From the NCBI RefSeq assembly GCF_002332425.1, contig NZ_NRGS01000011.1, forward strand, positions 62,001 through 126,000: 64,000 nucleotides of DNA. The letters are read 5' to 3'. Both the position numbers and the translations under genes were made by a program. Positions 17,218 through 26,013 of the stretch are shown piece after piece; the stretch's first letter is position 1; every line of letters starts with the position of its first letter. The stretch comes from Brachybacterium alimentarium. Its GTDB lineage: Bacteria; Actinomycetota; Actinomycetes; Actinomycetales; Dermabacteraceae. The notes below the pieces were generated by a model. It was given only the letters and a program-made list of their open reading frames with translations, had not been told where the DNA came from and did no database searches.

Positions 17218-18044
17218 GACGTGCTCCTCCCGCCGGCGTCCAGCACTCCGGCGGCCCGCCCGTCGGCGTCCACCACGACGTCCTGCCCGTCGGTGCGCTC
17301 CACGTGCAGGGTGCGGGCGCCGCGGTCGGCACCGACGAAGCTCGCCACGAAGTCGTCGGCCGGATCCGCGAGGATCTCCTGCGGGGTGCCGATCTGGGCG
17401 ATGACGCCGCCGGGCCGCAGGATCACCACGCGGTCGCCGACCAGGAATGCCTCGTCGATGTCGTGGGTGACGAAGACGATCGTCTTGCGCAGATCCCGCT
17501 GCAGGTGCAGCAGCTCCTGCTGCAGCTCCCCGCGCACGATCGGGTCCACCGCCCCGAAGGGCTCGTCCATCAGCAGGATGTTCGGATCCGCGGCGAGGCC
17601 GCGGGCGACGCCGACGCGCTGCTGCTGGCCGCCCGAGAGCTGCGCGGGATAGCGGCTCGCGAGCGCGGCATCGAGGCCGACGGTCTCCATCAGCTCATGG
17701 GCGCGGGAACGGGCCTCGTTCTTCGAGGTGCCGCGCAGCACCGGCACGGTGGTGATGTTGTCCAGCACGGTGCGATGCGGGAGCAGGCCCGAGGCCTGCA
17801 TGACGTAGCCGACGCTGCGGCGCAGCTTCACGGGATCCAGGCCCGCCACATCGTCCCCGTCGATGTGGACGCGGCCCGAGGTGGGGTCGACCATACGGTT
17901 GATCATCCGCATCAACGTGGTCTTGCCCGACCCGGACGTGCCCACGAGCACCATCGACTCGTGCGAGGCGACCTCGAGGCTGAAATCCTCGACGGCGATC
18001 GTCCCGCCCGGGTACTCCTTGCGGACGTTCTCGAATCCGATCAC
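17214..18044 (-). CDS. Osmoprotectant ABC transporter ATP-binding protein (OpuCA-like)
   Basis: A 276-residue ABC ATPase. Walker A is GTSGSGKTT, the signature [14 protein letters not shown], Walker B ILLMDEPFGAVDP and the H-loop FVTHDIDEA. Characterised OpuCA/ProV proteins carry C-terminal CBS domains that sense ionic strength; this protein ends too early for a CBS pair, so osmotic gating must differ. I chose the GTG at 18044 because GGAG stands 6 bases upstream and the protein then begins VIGFENVRKEY, usual for the family; a TTG at 18071 is the alternative. First gene of the operon. Confidence 0.9.
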   Translation of the reverse strand: MIGFENVRKEYPGGTIAVEDFSLEVASHESMVLVGTSGSGKTTLMRMINRMVDPTSGRVHIDGDDVAGLDPVKLRRSVGYVMQASGLLPHRTVLDNITTVPVLRGTSKNEARSRAHELMETVGLDAALASRYPAQLSGGQQQRVGVARGLAADPNILLMDEPFGAVDPIVRGELQQELLHLQRDLRKTIVFVTHDIDEAFLVGDRVVILRPGGVIAQIGTPQEILADPADDFVASFVGADRGARTLHVERTDGQDVVVDADGRAAGVLDAGGRSTS

Positions 18045-18156
18045 GGCCAGCTCCACATCAGGGTCGTCCAACGTCGGTCAGCTGGTGGCGACATTACGCC
18101 ATCGTGGTGACACCGCAGGGGATCGCCCTGACACCGCTTGACATCGCGGCAGCGGC

Positions 18157-19023
18157 TCAGCCTGCCGAGGCCCGCGCCTTCATCCGCGCGTCCAGCGCGA
18201 GCGCGACCCGGGTCAGCAGGAAGTTGATGACGATGTAGATCAGGGAGACCACCAGGTAGGTCTGCACCAGGTAGCGGGTGATCGAGACCATCGTCTTGCC
18301 CTGGAACTGCAGCTCGTTGTAGCTCACCACGTAACCCAGGGTCGAGTCCTTCAGCAGGGTGACCAGCGCGAGGATCAGGCTGGGCAGCACCAGGCGCACG
18401 GCCTGCGGCAGGATCACATGGACCAGGGCGTGGCGTCGGCCCAGACCGATCGCGGCGGCGGCCTCGTGCTGGCCGACGTCCACCGCCTTGATGCCGGCGC
18501 GGAACACCTCGGCGGTGCTGGCGGCGGAGACCAGGATCATCGGGATCACGAGCATCCAGAACCGCGGGAAGGTCACGCCGTAGGCGGGCAGCGCCAACAG
18601 GAAGGCGTAGACGACCAGCAGCATCGGGATGCCGCGGAAGAACTCGATCCACACCGTGGAGGCTCGGCTGAGCACCGAGAGACGGGACATGCGCGCCAGC
18701 GCCAGCAGCAGCCCCGCCGGGAACGCGACGACGGCCGCGACGGCGGTGACCTTGAGGGTTCCCAGCAGGCCGTGCCCGAGGAACGCGAGATAGTCCGCGC
18801 GCAGGTAGACGACCCACTTGTCCGGGTCGAGCTCGCCGTTCTCGGCGAACGTCCACAGCCCGGCCGCGAGCACGCCGAGGATCACCACGGCGCTGACCAC
18901 GGACAGCAGCAGGATGCGGCGTCGGCCCTTGGGTCCGGGGGCGTCGAAGAGCACCTGGGTCGCGCCGCGGGAGGTCGCCCGGGGCGTGGCGCGCGAGGGC
19001 ACCTGGGCGGTCGCGGCGCTCAT
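18157..19023 (-). CDS. gluD: Glutamate/polar amino acid ABC transporter permease (GluD-like)
   Basis: A 288-residue permease of the His/Glu/Gln/Arg/opine family (HisM type). It starts with a ~35-residue cytoplasmic extension, then membrane segments and the family motif STVWIEFFRGIPMLLVVYAF; the EAA loop is AAIGLGRRHALVHVILPQAVR. The ATG at 19023 overlaps the upstream permease stop by 4 bases. With GluC it makes the membrane channel of a glutamate-type importer; order A-B-C-D is the same as in corynebacterial gluABCD. Substrate is inferred from that order. Confidence 0.88.
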   Translation of the reverse strand: MSAATAQVPSRATPRATSRGATQVLFDAPGPKGRRRILLLSVVSAVVILGVLAAGLWTFAENGELDPDKWVVYLRADYLAFLGHGLLGTLKVTAVAAVVAFPAGLLLALARMSRLSVLSRASTVWIEFFRGIPMLLVVYAFLLALPAYGVTFPRFWMLVIPMILVSAASTAEVFRAGIKAVDVGQHEAAAAIGLGRRHALVHVILPQAVRLVLPSLILALVTLLKDSTLGYVVSYNELQFQGKTMVSITRYLVQTYLVVSLIYIVINFLLTRVALALDARMKARASAG

Positions 19024-19724
19024 GCCTGTGCTCCGGCCGTGACGTCGAGCGCGCCCGTGCTGCGGGAGGGGCCGGAGCCACGACCGCCCGGGGAGACGGC
19101 CCGCTCGATCATGCCGCCGAGCGCGGCGCCGCCCAGCGACATCCCGAGGTAGACGGCGCCGGCGACCAGGAACATGAGCACTGCCTGCGCGTACTGGATG
19201 TTGAGGGTCTGGGTCACCCAGGTGACCTCGCTGACCGCGATCGCCGAGCACAGCGCCGAGCCGATCACCGTGCCGATGAAGACGTTCACCAGCGGCTGGA
19301 TCATGCTGCGGAACGCCTGCGGGAGCACGACGTGACGCAGGGTGCCGAAGAAGCCGAGCCCGATCGAGCGCGCCGCCTCCGCGTGGCCGACGGGCACCGT
19401 GTTGATCCCCGAGCGCACGTTCTCGCACACGAACGCGGCCGAGGACAGGGTCAGTCCCAGCACGCCGCACCAGAAGTAGGGCAGGCGCAGGCCGACGTCC
19501 GGCAGCCCGAAGGCGATGAGGATCAGCAGGCTCAGCAGCGGGATGTTGCGGAAGATCTCCACGTACACCGTCGCGGCCCATCTCAGCGGCGGGACCGGGC
19601 TGACCCGGCACACCGCGAGCGCGGTGCCGACCACGAGCGCGAGCCCGTAGCCGAGCAGGGTCAGCGCGACGGTGTACGCGATGCCCTGCGCCAGCAGGGG
19701 GATGTTCTCGACGATGGGCTGCAT
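19020..19724 (-). CDS. gluC: Glutamate/polar amino acid ABC transporter permease (GluC-like)
   Basis: A 234-residue permease of the polar amino acid family. VYVEIFRNIPLLSLLILIAFGLP is the family-typical segment and AARSIGLGFFGTLRHVVLPQAFRSM is the ATPase-contacting EAA loop. The ATG at 19724 follows GAGAGG; a longer open frame upstream has no family similarity. It is translationally coupled to gluD and separated from gluB by 130 bases that include a pentamer repeat. Confidence 0.88.
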   Translation of the reverse strand: MQPIVENIPLLAQGIAYTVALTLLGYGLALVVGTALAVCRVSPVPPLRWAATVYVEIFRNIPLLSLLILIAFGLPDVGLRLPYFWCGVLGLTLSSAAFVCENVRSGINTVPVGHAEAARSIGLGFFGTLRHVVLPQAFRSMIQPLVNVFIGTVIGSALCSAIAVSEVTWVTQTLNIQYAQAVLMFLVAGAVYLGMSLGGAALGGMIERAVSPGGRGSGPSRSTGALDVTAGAQA

Positions 19725-19811
19725 CGGTGCCTCTCGGTGCGGGGGTCCGGGGCGGCGGGCCGTCCTCACGCTGCGGTGGGGCGGACGGCCCGCCGACGTC
19801 GGCTCGGGCTC

Positions 19812-19857
19812 GGCTGAGCTCAGCTCAGCTCAACTCGGTTCAGCTCAGCTCAGCTCA
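19812..19857. repeat. Tandem pentamer repeat (AGCTC)n reaching into the gluB stop codon
   Basis: About nine copies of the pentamer AGCTC, two of them degenerate, occupy the gap between gluB and gluC and end within the gluB stop codon (19855-19857). This is a microsatellite next to a translated end; slippage would not change the gluB protein except at its last codon. Confidence 0.85.
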
Positions 19858-20823
19858 GGAGGGGAGATCGCCGGGGACCGGCGGTTCCGGGGCGTCACCG
19901 TCGATGACCTCGCCGACGGTGGCGGTCCACAGGGACTCCCAGGTGCCGGAGTCGATGATCGCCTGCAGGAAGGTGTTCACGAAGTCCACCGCGTCCTCGT
20001 CGTCCTGCGAGAGGCCGATGCCGTACGGGTCGTCCACGAAGGGCTCGCCGACCACGGTGACGTCGGGATCCGCGGCGGAGTTGCCGAGCAGCACGCCCTG
20101 GTCCAGGACGTAGGCGTCGGAGCGCTCCTGCTTGAGCGCGGCCACGCAGGACTCGTTGTCCGGGAGGGTCTGCACGTCGCCCGGATCCGTCACGAACTCC
20201 TCGATCGCCTGGACTCCGGTCGAGTTCGACTGGGTGACCAGGTTCAGCCCGGAGAGGTCCTCGGGCCCGGAGACCGTGTCCTTGTCCTCCGTGCGCACCT
20301 GGATCGCGGTGCCGGAGAGGTAGTACGGGCCGGCGAAGTTGATGACCTCGAGACGCTCGGGGGTGACCGAGTAGGTGGCGATCACGCAGTCCACGGTGCC
20401 GTTCTCCACGAGCTTCTCGCGGGTCTCGACGGTGGTGTCGACGTATTCGACCTTCTCGTCGCCGCCCTCGCCGAGGATGTACTTCGCGAGCAGCTGGGTG
20501 ATGCCGGCGTCGAAGCCCGTGGGCTGGCCGCCACTGGTGCTGGCCAGGGAGAACACCTGGTTGGCGACGGTGCCGCCGCGGATCAGCGAGCCCTTGTCCT
20601 TGATCGCGGTGGCCCAGGCGCTCGCGGAGATCGCGTCGTCCTCCGCGACCGGGCCGGACTCGATGGCGTCCGCGAAGGGCGAACCCTCGGCGGCGTCGTC
20701 CTCGCCCAGGGCGGGGCCGTCACCGGTGTCGGAGGAGCAGGCGGCGAGCGCGGCGCCCAGGGGCAGGGCCGCGGCGGCGGCGACCACGGCGCGACGGCCG
20801 GGCCGGAAGGAGGTGCTGGTCAT
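19855..20823 (-). CDS. gluB: Glutamate-type ABC transporter substrate-binding lipoprotein (GluB-like)
   Basis: A 322-residue exported binding protein. The signal FRPGRRAVVAAAAALPLGAALAAC has a twin arginine and a lipobox (LAAC), so it is a lipid-anchored solute receptor. The mature part has the SBP family 3 landmarks: GFDAGITQLLAKYILG, DCVIATYSVTPERLEVINFAGPYY and YGIGLSQDDEDAVDFVNTF. GGAGAG precedes the ATG at 20823. Positions after gluA and before gluCD match a complete amino-acid importer. Glutamate is a reasoned guess for the substrate. Confidence 0.9.
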   Translation of the reverse strand: MTSTSFRPGRRAVVAAAAALPLGAALAACSSDTGDGPALGEDDAAEGSPFADAIESGPVAEDDAISASAWATAIKDKGSLIRGGTVANQVFSLASTSGGQPTGFDAGITQLLAKYILGEGGDEKVEYVDTTVETREKLVENGTVDCVIATYSVTPERLEVINFAGPYYLSGTAIQVRTEDKDTVSGPEDLSGLNLVTQSNSTGVQAIEEFVTDPGDVQTLPDNESCVAALKQERSDAYVLDQGVLLGNSAADPDVTVVGEPFVDDPYGIGLSQDDEDAVDFVNTFLQAIIDSGTWESLWTATVGEVIDGDAPEPPVPGDLPS

Positions 20824-20902
20824 GGATCTCTCCGATTCTCGTGCTGCTCCGGTCGAAGCAGGGGTGCGGTGGTTCAGGGGTCTCAGGGGCAGGGGAAGGG
20901 GC

Positions 20903-21712
20903 TCAGTGGGCGAGGATCTTGGACAGGAAGGCCTTCGCACGCTCGCTGCGGGGAGCGGTGAAGAACTCCTCGGGCTCACCCTGCTCGACGATCTCGCCCT
21001 GGTCCATGTAGACCACACGGTCGCAGACATGGCGGGCGAAGCCCATCTCGTGGGTGACGACGAGCATCGTCATGCCCTGCTCCGCGAGCTCGGACATCAC
21101 GTCGAGCACCTCGTTGATGACCTCGGGGTCCAGTGCGGAGGTGGGCTCGTCGAAGAGCATCGCCTTGGGTTTCATGGCCAGCGCCCGCGCGATCGCGACG
21201 CGCTGCTGCTGCCCGCCGGAGAGCGCGGTGGGCAGGGAGTTCGCCTTGTCGGCCAGACCTACTCGCTCGAGCAGCTCCATCGCCTGCTGATCCGCGTCGG
21301 CCTTGCTCGCCCCGCGCACCTTCCGCGGGCCGAGGGTCACGTTGTCGATCGCCTTGAGGTGCGGGAAGAGGTTGAAGCTCTGGAACACCATGCCCACGTC
21401 ACTGCGCAGCTTCGTGAGCTCCCTGCCCTCCTCGGGCAGGAGCTGACCGTCGATCGTGATCTCCCCGTCGGAGATGGTCTCGAGGCGGTTGATGCACCGG
21501 CACAGGGTCGACTTCCCGGAACCGGAGGCACCGATCAGCGCCACCACCTCGCCGCGGTGGATGTCCAGGTCGATGTCCTTCAGCGCCTGGAAGTCGCCGA
21601 AGAACTTGTCGACGCCGCGCAGCGAGATCAGCGCCTCGCCGATCTCCTTCGGGGCGGAGGCGCCGGATCCGGCCGGACGGGGCGTCCCCGGGGTCGTGGT
21701 GCTGTCGCTCAT
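20903..21712 (-). CDS. gluA: Glutamate/polar amino acid ABC transporter ATP-binding protein (GluA-like)
   Basis: A 269-residue ABC ATPase of the polar amino acid family: Walker [10 protein letters not shown], signature [14 protein letters not shown], Walker [15 protein letters not shown] and H-loop VVTHEMGFA. The protein has a ~35-residue Pro/Thr-rich N-terminal extension before [12 protein letters not shown] chose the ATG at 21712; a start 12 codons upstream is possible. It heads gluA-gluB-gluC-gluD. Confidence 0.9.
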   Translation of the reverse strand: MSDSTTTPGTPRPAGSGASAPKEIGEALISLRGVDKFFGDFQALKDIDLDIHRGEVVALIGASGSGKSTLCRCINRLETISDGEITIDGQLLPEEGRELTKLRSDVGMVFQSFNLFPHLKAIDNVTLGPRKVRGASKADADQQAMELLERVGLADKANSLPTALSGGQQQRVAIARALAMKPKAMLFDEPTSALDPEVINEVLDVMSELAEQGMTMLVVTHEMGFARHVCDRVVYMDQGEIVEQGEPEEFFTAPRSERAKAFLSKILAH

Positions 21713-21825
21713 TCCTCGAGAATGCGGGTCAGCAGGGCATCTGTCCACAACTCCGCAACGCAGACCGCATGTCGGAACGGTTTCGTGACCAGTACGGGAA
21801 GGGGGCGCCCGGCCCGGGCCGGGAC

Positions 21826-22626
21826 TCAGGCCCGGTACTCGCCCTGGTACACGGCTTCGAAGGGCGCGTGCCCGCCCTGACGGTTCTCGATCGAGCTGGA
21901 GACCACGGCCTTGGCGACGCGGGCCGCCTCGAGCGGGGTGGCGCCCTTGGCGAGCTCGGCGGTGACGGCGGCGGCGAGCGTGCAGCCCGCTCCCGAGACC
22001 CGCTCCTCACCGATCTTGGGGCTGCGCAGCTCCACGACCTGCTCGCCGTCGTAGAACACGTCCACGGCGTCGGGGCCGTCGAGCACCACGCCGCCCTTGG
22101 CCAGCACGACCACGTCGTAGGTGTCGTGGATGCGACGGGCGGCCTCGGTGAGGTCCTCGACGCTCTCGATGCTCTCCATCCCGGACAGCGCGAGCGCCTC
22201 GAAATGGTTCGGGGTCACGTACGTGGCCAGGGGCAGGATCTGCTCCTTGAGCGCGTTGTCCGTGTCCAGCGCCGCGCCGGGCTCCTGGCCCTTGCAGATC
22301 AGCACCGGGTCCAGCACCACGTTCGTGAAGGAGCGCTCGGCGAGCGCGGTGGCGACGGTGTCGATCGTGACCGGAGTGCCCAGCATGCCGATCTTCACGG
22401 TGTCGATGTCGTGCACGGCCGTGGTCGCCTCGATCTGGTCGGCGATCACCTGCGGCTCGACGGGCACGAAGCGGTGCGACCAGTCGTTCTGCGGGTCGAA
22501 GGAGACGATGCAGGTGAGGGCGGCGGTGCCGAAGGTCCCCAGCTGGTGGAACGTCTTGAGGTCGGTCTGCGCCCCGGCGCCTCCGGTGGTCTCGGAGCCG
22601 GCGATGGTGAGGGCGACGTGAGTCAT
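21826..22626 (-). CDS. thiD: Hydroxymethylpyrimidine/pyridoxal kinase, ThiD/PdxK family
   Basis: A 266-residue ribokinase-superfamily enzyme that phosphorylates hydroxymethylpyrimidine(-phosphate) or pyridoxine-type vitamers. The N-terminal [17 protein letters not shown] (about residues 10-26) is the substrate-binding segment; [16 protein letters not shown] near residue 210 holds the catalytic GAGC anion-hole cysteine seen in this clade. The ATG at 22626 has GGAAGAG upstream. No other thiamine gene and no thiamine riboswitch is visible. Bacillus-type PdxK proteins look very similar, so pyridoxal kinase is a real alternative. Confidence 0.85.
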   Translation of the reverse strand: MTHVALTIAGSETTGGAGAQTDLKTFHQLGTFGTAALTCIVSFDPQNDWSHRFVPVEPQVIADQIEATTAVHDIDTVKIGMLGTPVTIDTVATALAERSFTNVVLDPVLICKGQEPGAALDTDNALKEQILPLATYVTPNHFEALALSGMESIESVEDLTEAARRIHDTYDVVVLAKGGVVLDGPDAVDVFYDGEQVVELRSPKIGEERVSGAGCTLAAAVTAELAKGATPLEAARVAKAVVSSSIENRQGGHAPFEAVYQGEYRA

Positions 22627-22680
22627 GAGCGTCTCTTCCTGCGAGATGGTGTCCGATGGGGGCCGACGGCACGGCCCCGA

Positions 22681-22747
22681 CCGCGCGCTCCCAGGGGCCG
22701 ACGTCCCGTCGGACCCGTCGCAGCGGTCGTGCCGCGCGCTCCCAGGG
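22681..22747. repeat. 16-base direct repeat upstream of thiD
   Basis: CCGCGCGCTCCCAGGG occurs at 22681-22696 and again at 22732-22747, in the divergent gap between thiD and gtrA. The starts are 51 bases apart. It could be a regulator-binding pair or a local duplication. Confidence 0.6.
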
Positions 22748-22829
22748 CCACGGGAACCTGATGTGAGGTCCCACCGGCCCGTCGCTGCGGCAGAAGACCG
22801 ATCCTAACGCCTCGGGTACAGTTCCCGGC

Positions 22830-23441
22830 GTGCTGACGCCAGAACCGCAGGCGGAGACCGCGGACCACCACCGGTCCGCGCGCCCCCGCACACCCGGATG
22901 GGACGCCTGCTCCTCGCTCGAGCTGGCCGGCCACGAGGAGCCCTCCACCACCCGCCGCCGTCCGTCGGCCGTACGACGTAGACCGCGGTCCACGCTGCGC
23001 TCCCTGGTTGAGGAGCACCTGGGATCGACGACGAAGTTCCTGCTGGTGGGCGGGATCGTGTTCCTGCTGGACGCCGCGATGTACAACCTGCTCGTGTTCT
23101 GGCATCCCGCGCACGGCTGGGGCGAGGGCCTCATGCACGGCAGCCCGCTGCCGGCGAAGGTGCTCACGATCGCCGCGGCCTCGTGCCTCACCTACCTCGG
23201 CAACCGCCTGTGGACGTTCGGCGATCGCCCCCGGCCGGACACCTCCCGCTCGATCCTGCTGTTCGTGCTGATCAACGTGATCGCCTCCGGGCTGCAGCTG
23301 TCCTGCCTGGGCTTCTCCCGCTACGTGCTGGGGCTGGACTCGGTGCTGGCGGACAACATCTCGGGCACGCTCATCGGCCAGGCGGTCTCGACGTCCTTCC
23401 GATACGTCACCTACGGCCGGTTCGTCTTCCCCCGTCGCTGA
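22830..23441 (+). CDS. GtrA family membrane protein
   Basis: A 203-residue membrane protein. After a ~65-residue polar, Arg-rich N-terminal region come four hydrophobic segments of the GtrA domain: FLLVGGIVFLLDAAMYNLLV, LTIAAASCLTYLGNRLWTF (with the family NRxWTF signature), a third around ILLFVLINVIASG, and a last before FRYVTYGRFVF. GtrA-like proteins are thought to help move lipid-linked sugars for cell-surface glycosylation. The GTG at 22830 has no ribosome-binding site; TACAGT (22817-22822) ends 7 bases upstream, suggesting a leaderless message. Confidence 0.88.
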   Translation: MLTPEPQAETADHHRSARPRTPGWDACSSLELAGHEEPSTTRRRPSAVRRRPRSTLRSLVEEHLGSTTKFLLVGGIVFLLDAAMYNLLVFWHPAHGWGEGLMHGSPLPAKVLTIAAASCLTYLGNRLWTFGDRPRPDTSRSILLFVLINVIASGLQLSCLGFSRYVLGLDSVLADNISGTLIGQAVSTSFRYVTYGRFVFPRR

Positions 23442-23534
23442 CGCCTCCGCCGATCCCTCCGCTCGGCCCTTCCCCGGGCCTCCGGGAACGGACCGCGTAG
23501 AGGCGGGCGCTCGCACTCTGACAGACTCGAGCCC

Positions 23535-24758
23535 ATGGAGACCACCGGCCCTTGGACCCGCGCCTCGCGCGCTGCAGGACTGCTCGTGGGCGGCGAGGCC
23601 CGCCCCACCGTCTTCGCCCGGATGTCGGCGAAGGCGGCCGAGACGGGTGCGATGAACCTGGGGCAGGGCTTCCCCGACGACTCCCCGCCCGCTCTGGTCG
23701 CCGAGGCGGCGGTCAGCGCGATCCGGGCGGGCCGCAACCAGTACCCGCCGGGCCTCGGCGAGACCGTGCTGCGCGAGGCCATCGCCGAGCACCAGGCCCA
23801 GTGGTACGGCCTGCGCTGGGACCCTGCCCGCGAGGTGATGGCGACCACCGGCGCCACCGAGGCGCTGGCGGCGACGATCCTCGCCCTGGTGGAGCCGGGC
23901 GACGAGGTCGTGACGCTCGAACCCTTCTATGACCAGTACGCCGCGCTCATCGCCCTCGCCGGCGGAGTGCACCGCACCGTGCCCATCACCTCCCGCTCCA
24001 GCGAGAACGGCGACCTGGTGCTCGACGTCGCGGAGGAGGACCTGCGCGCCGCGTTCTCCGACCGCACGCGACTGGTGCTCGTGAACACCCCGCACAACCC
24101 CACCGGGCTGATGCTGTGGGTGGGAGCGCTGCAGGCCATCGTCGAGGAGGCGGCCCGGCACGACGCGATCATCGTGACCGACGAGGTCTACGAGCACCTC
24201 ACCTTCGGCCCCGCGCACCTGCCGATCGCGACGCTGCCCGGCGCTCAGGACCGCACCGTGTCGATCTCCTCGGCAGGCAAGACCTTCTCCGTGACCGGGT
24301 GGAAGATCGGCTGGATCACCGCCCGCCCCGAGCTGATCACCGCGATCACCGGCGTGAAGCAATGGCTCACCTACGCCTCCGGGGCCCCTTTCCAGCCCGC
24401 TGTCGCGGAAGGGCTGACCATGCCCTCGACGGCCTTCCACGACATCGCGCAGGACCTGCGTGAGCGCCGGGACCTGCTCACCGACGGTCTGCGCCGGATC
24501 GGCTTCCGCGTGAGCGTGCCGGAGGCCGGCTATTTCGCGGTGGCCGACGCCGCGCCGCTGGGCGAGGACGACGCCGCCGCACTGTGCGAGCGTCTGCCCG
24601 CGGAGGCCGGCGTGGTGGGCATCCCGCTGTCCGCGTTCTACCGGGACGGGCAGGCCGGGGAAGCCGGCTCCTACCTGCGCCTCGCCTTCTGCAAGTCCCG
24701 CGCCACGATCGAGCAGTCCCTCGAGCGGCTCGAGGCCTGGGCGGCTCCACGGCGCTGA
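23535..24758 (+). CDS. PLP-dependent aminotransferase class I/II (DapC/kynurenine aminotransferase-like)
   Basis: A 407-residue fold-type I aminotransferase. The PLP-lysine lies in SISSAGKTFSVTGWKIGW (about residue 251); NTPHNPTG, DEVYEHLTF and the C-terminal YLRLAFCK (substrate-carboxylate Arg) are also present. Actinobacterial relatives with GQGFPDDSPP near the N-terminus are often annotated N-succinyldiaminopimelate aminotransferase (DapC) or kynurenine-type enzymes; sequence alone does not settle this. CAGACT (23522-23527) ends 7 bases before the ATG, with no ribosome-binding site. It ends against a strong terminator. Confidence 0.87.
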   Translation: METTGPWTRASRAAGLLVGGEARPTVFARMSAKAAETGAMNLGQGFPDDSPPALVAEAAVSAIRAGRNQYPPGLGETVLREAIAEHQAQWYGLRWDPAREVMATTGATEALAATILALVEPGDEVVTLEPFYDQYAALIALAGGVHRTVPITSRSSENGDLVLDVAEEDLRAAFSDRTRLVLVNTPHNPTGLMLWVGALQAIVEEAARHDAIIVTDEVYEHLTFGPAHLPIATLPGAQDRTVSISSAGKTFSVTGWKIGWITARPELITAITGVKQWLTYASGAPFQPAVAEGLTMPSTAFHDIAQDLRERRDLLTDGLRRIGFRVSVPEAGYFAVADAAPLGEDDAAALCERLPAEAGVVGIPLSAFYRDGQAGEAGSYLRLAFCKSRATIEQSLERLEAWAAPRR

Positions 24759-24849
24759 GCGACCGAACAGCTGAGGGGGTGAGCGACTGAGCAGCCCACT
24801 CGCCGCAGCTGCGCGAGAGCGCCCGAACCGCTCCCTCGAGGACAGCAAA

Positions 24850-24891
24850 GGCCCGCCCTGCTCACCGGATCACCGGCGGGCAGGGCGGGCC
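24850..24891. terminator. Bidirectional terminator hairpin
   Basis: A long GC-rich inverted repeat with perfect outer arms GGCCCGCCCTG / CAGGGCGGGCC and a partly paired interior, between the convergent aminotransferase and DUF4352-type genes. On the minus strand it is followed by TTTGCTG. Confidence 0.8.
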
Positions 24892-24970
24892 CTTCAGCTG
24901 CCGCGCGTCTCTCGAGCACTGCTCGAGCCGTGCGCGCTGTGCAGGGTGGGACGGGTCAGGGTGGGACGAG

Positions 24971-25846
24971 TCAGGGAGCGACCCACACCGGCTCGGCCTC
25001 GAAATCGAGCAGGGCCTGCACCGAGAACATCCCGTCGTCGATCTGGTCCTTCGGCACGATCAGACCCATGTCCCACTTCCCGGTGTCACCGTCGGTCAGG
25101 GTGTCGACATCGATCGAGTTGTGAGGCGTCACCGTGCCCTGGTCCGTGAAGCTCTCGCCGCTGTTGCTGACGTACTCGACGGTCACGGACATGTAGGCCT
25201 CGGCCTCGCTGTCGCCGTGGTACGTCACCTCGAGGGGAACGAGGACGTAGGTCTCGTCATCGGCGGGCTCGGTGTTGAACTGATTGGTGTCCATCACCGT
25301 CGACGTGGCATCCCAGTCGACCTCACCGAGGGTGACGTCCAGCGTGCCGCCGTCGCCGTCGTCGATCGTGAAGGTCTCGCCCGTCGCGTAGGGGCTGTCC
25401 TTCGCGCCCTTGCCGTCGGCCGCCGCATCGGCGCTCGCCTCCTCGGTGGCGGTTTCCTCCTCGGTGGTCGCCTCCTCCTCGGTGGTCGCCTCCTCCTCGG
25501 TGGTCGCCTCCTCCTCGGTGGTGGCTTCCTCAGAGGTGCTGCTGCCGGTGGTCCTCTGCTCCTCGGTGCCGCCGCTGTCGCGCGTGAAGAAATAGATGCC
25601 GGCGCCGGCGACGATGATCAGCAGCACGAGCAGCACGCAGCAGCCGCCGACGATGAACGGCCATTTGCCGGGGCCCTTCTTCACGGGCGGCTGCTGGGGG
25701 AACTGCTCGGAGCTGCCGAACGCGGGCGCGAAGGAGGGCGAGCCGTCGCCCCCGGGCTGCCCCGGGCCGTAGCCGTTCGGGGACGACTGGCCGTACGGAT
25801 CACCGGACTGGGGGTGATCCCATCCGTTCTGCGGTGGCTGCGACAT
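24971..25846 (-). CDS. Membrane-anchored DUF4352-like protein with acidic repeat linker
   Basis: A 291-residue single-pass protein. Residues 1-60 are Pro/Gly/Gln-rich and cytoplasmic, about 62-85 form one membrane helix, then a Thr/Glu linker with repeated ATTEEE units, and the last ~140 residues are a beta-rich extracellular domain like DUF4352/telokin-type immunoglobulin-fold proteins (YVLVPLEVTYHGDSEAEAYMSVTVEY). GGAGAAG precedes the ATG at 25846. Ligand and function are unknown. A relative at 28470-29327 shares the architecture without the acidic repeat. Confidence 0.78.
   Translation of the reverse strand: MSQPPQNGWDHPQSGDPYGQSSPNGYGPGQPGGDGSPSFAPAFGSSEQFPQQPPVKKGPGKWPFIVGGCCVLLVLLIIVAGAGIYFFTRDSGGTEEQRTTGSSTSEEATTEEEATTEEEATTEEEATTEEETATEEASADAAADGKGAKDSPYATGETFTIDDGDGGTLDVTLGEVDWDATSTVMDTNQFNTEPADDETYVLVPLEVTYHGDSEAEAYMSVTVEYVSNSGESFTDQGTVTPHNSIDVDTLTDGDTGKWDMGLIVPKDQIDDGMFSVQALLDFEAEPVWVAP
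25438..25530. repeat. In-frame 18-base tandem repeats in the DUF4352-like gene
   Basis: Four to five 18-base units (about GCCTCCTCCTCGGTGGTC) encode repeated ATTEEE in the linker. The unit is a multiple of three, so copy-number change would lengthen or shorten the linker without a frameshift. Confidence 0.85.
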
Positions 25847-25856
25847 GTTCTTCTCC

Positions 25857-25906
25857 GGTGCCGTGACGGCACCGTCCCCTCTCTCTCCAGACGACCAACA
25901 TTGGTC
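25857..25906. promoter_or_regulatory. Hairpin and inverted repeat upstream of the DUF4352-like gene
   Basis: GGTGCC-GTGAC-GGCACC (25857-25873) forms a hairpin beside the ribosome-binding site, and GACCAA-CA-TTGGTC (25893-25906) is an inverted repeat near where a promoter is expected. These may be a leader structure and an operator. Confidence 0.4.
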
Positions 25907-26013
25907 GAACCCCCCTGGGCTCGCTCGCCACATGGTACGACGGGCCCGTCGCCACGAGGGCCGTCCGGAGAGGGCAGGGAGGTCGCGATCCGGCGACGAT
26001 CCGCGTGCCCTGG

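Noticed and set aside
21808-21823. CCCGGCCCGGGCCGGG palindrome after thiD as a terminator
   Set aside because: It is a simple GC palindrome with no loop or T-run and partly reflects base composition; too weak to list as a feature.
22627-22829. TPP riboswitch upstream of thiD
   Set aside because: I looked for the conserved CUGAGA and the ACCUGAUCUGGGUAAUGCC-like core on the minus strand and did not find them.
25438-25530. Short regular repeats as a CRISPR array
   Set aside because: The units are contiguous, 18 bases, in frame and without spacers; no cas genes are present. The same applies to the arrays at 11645 and 40355.
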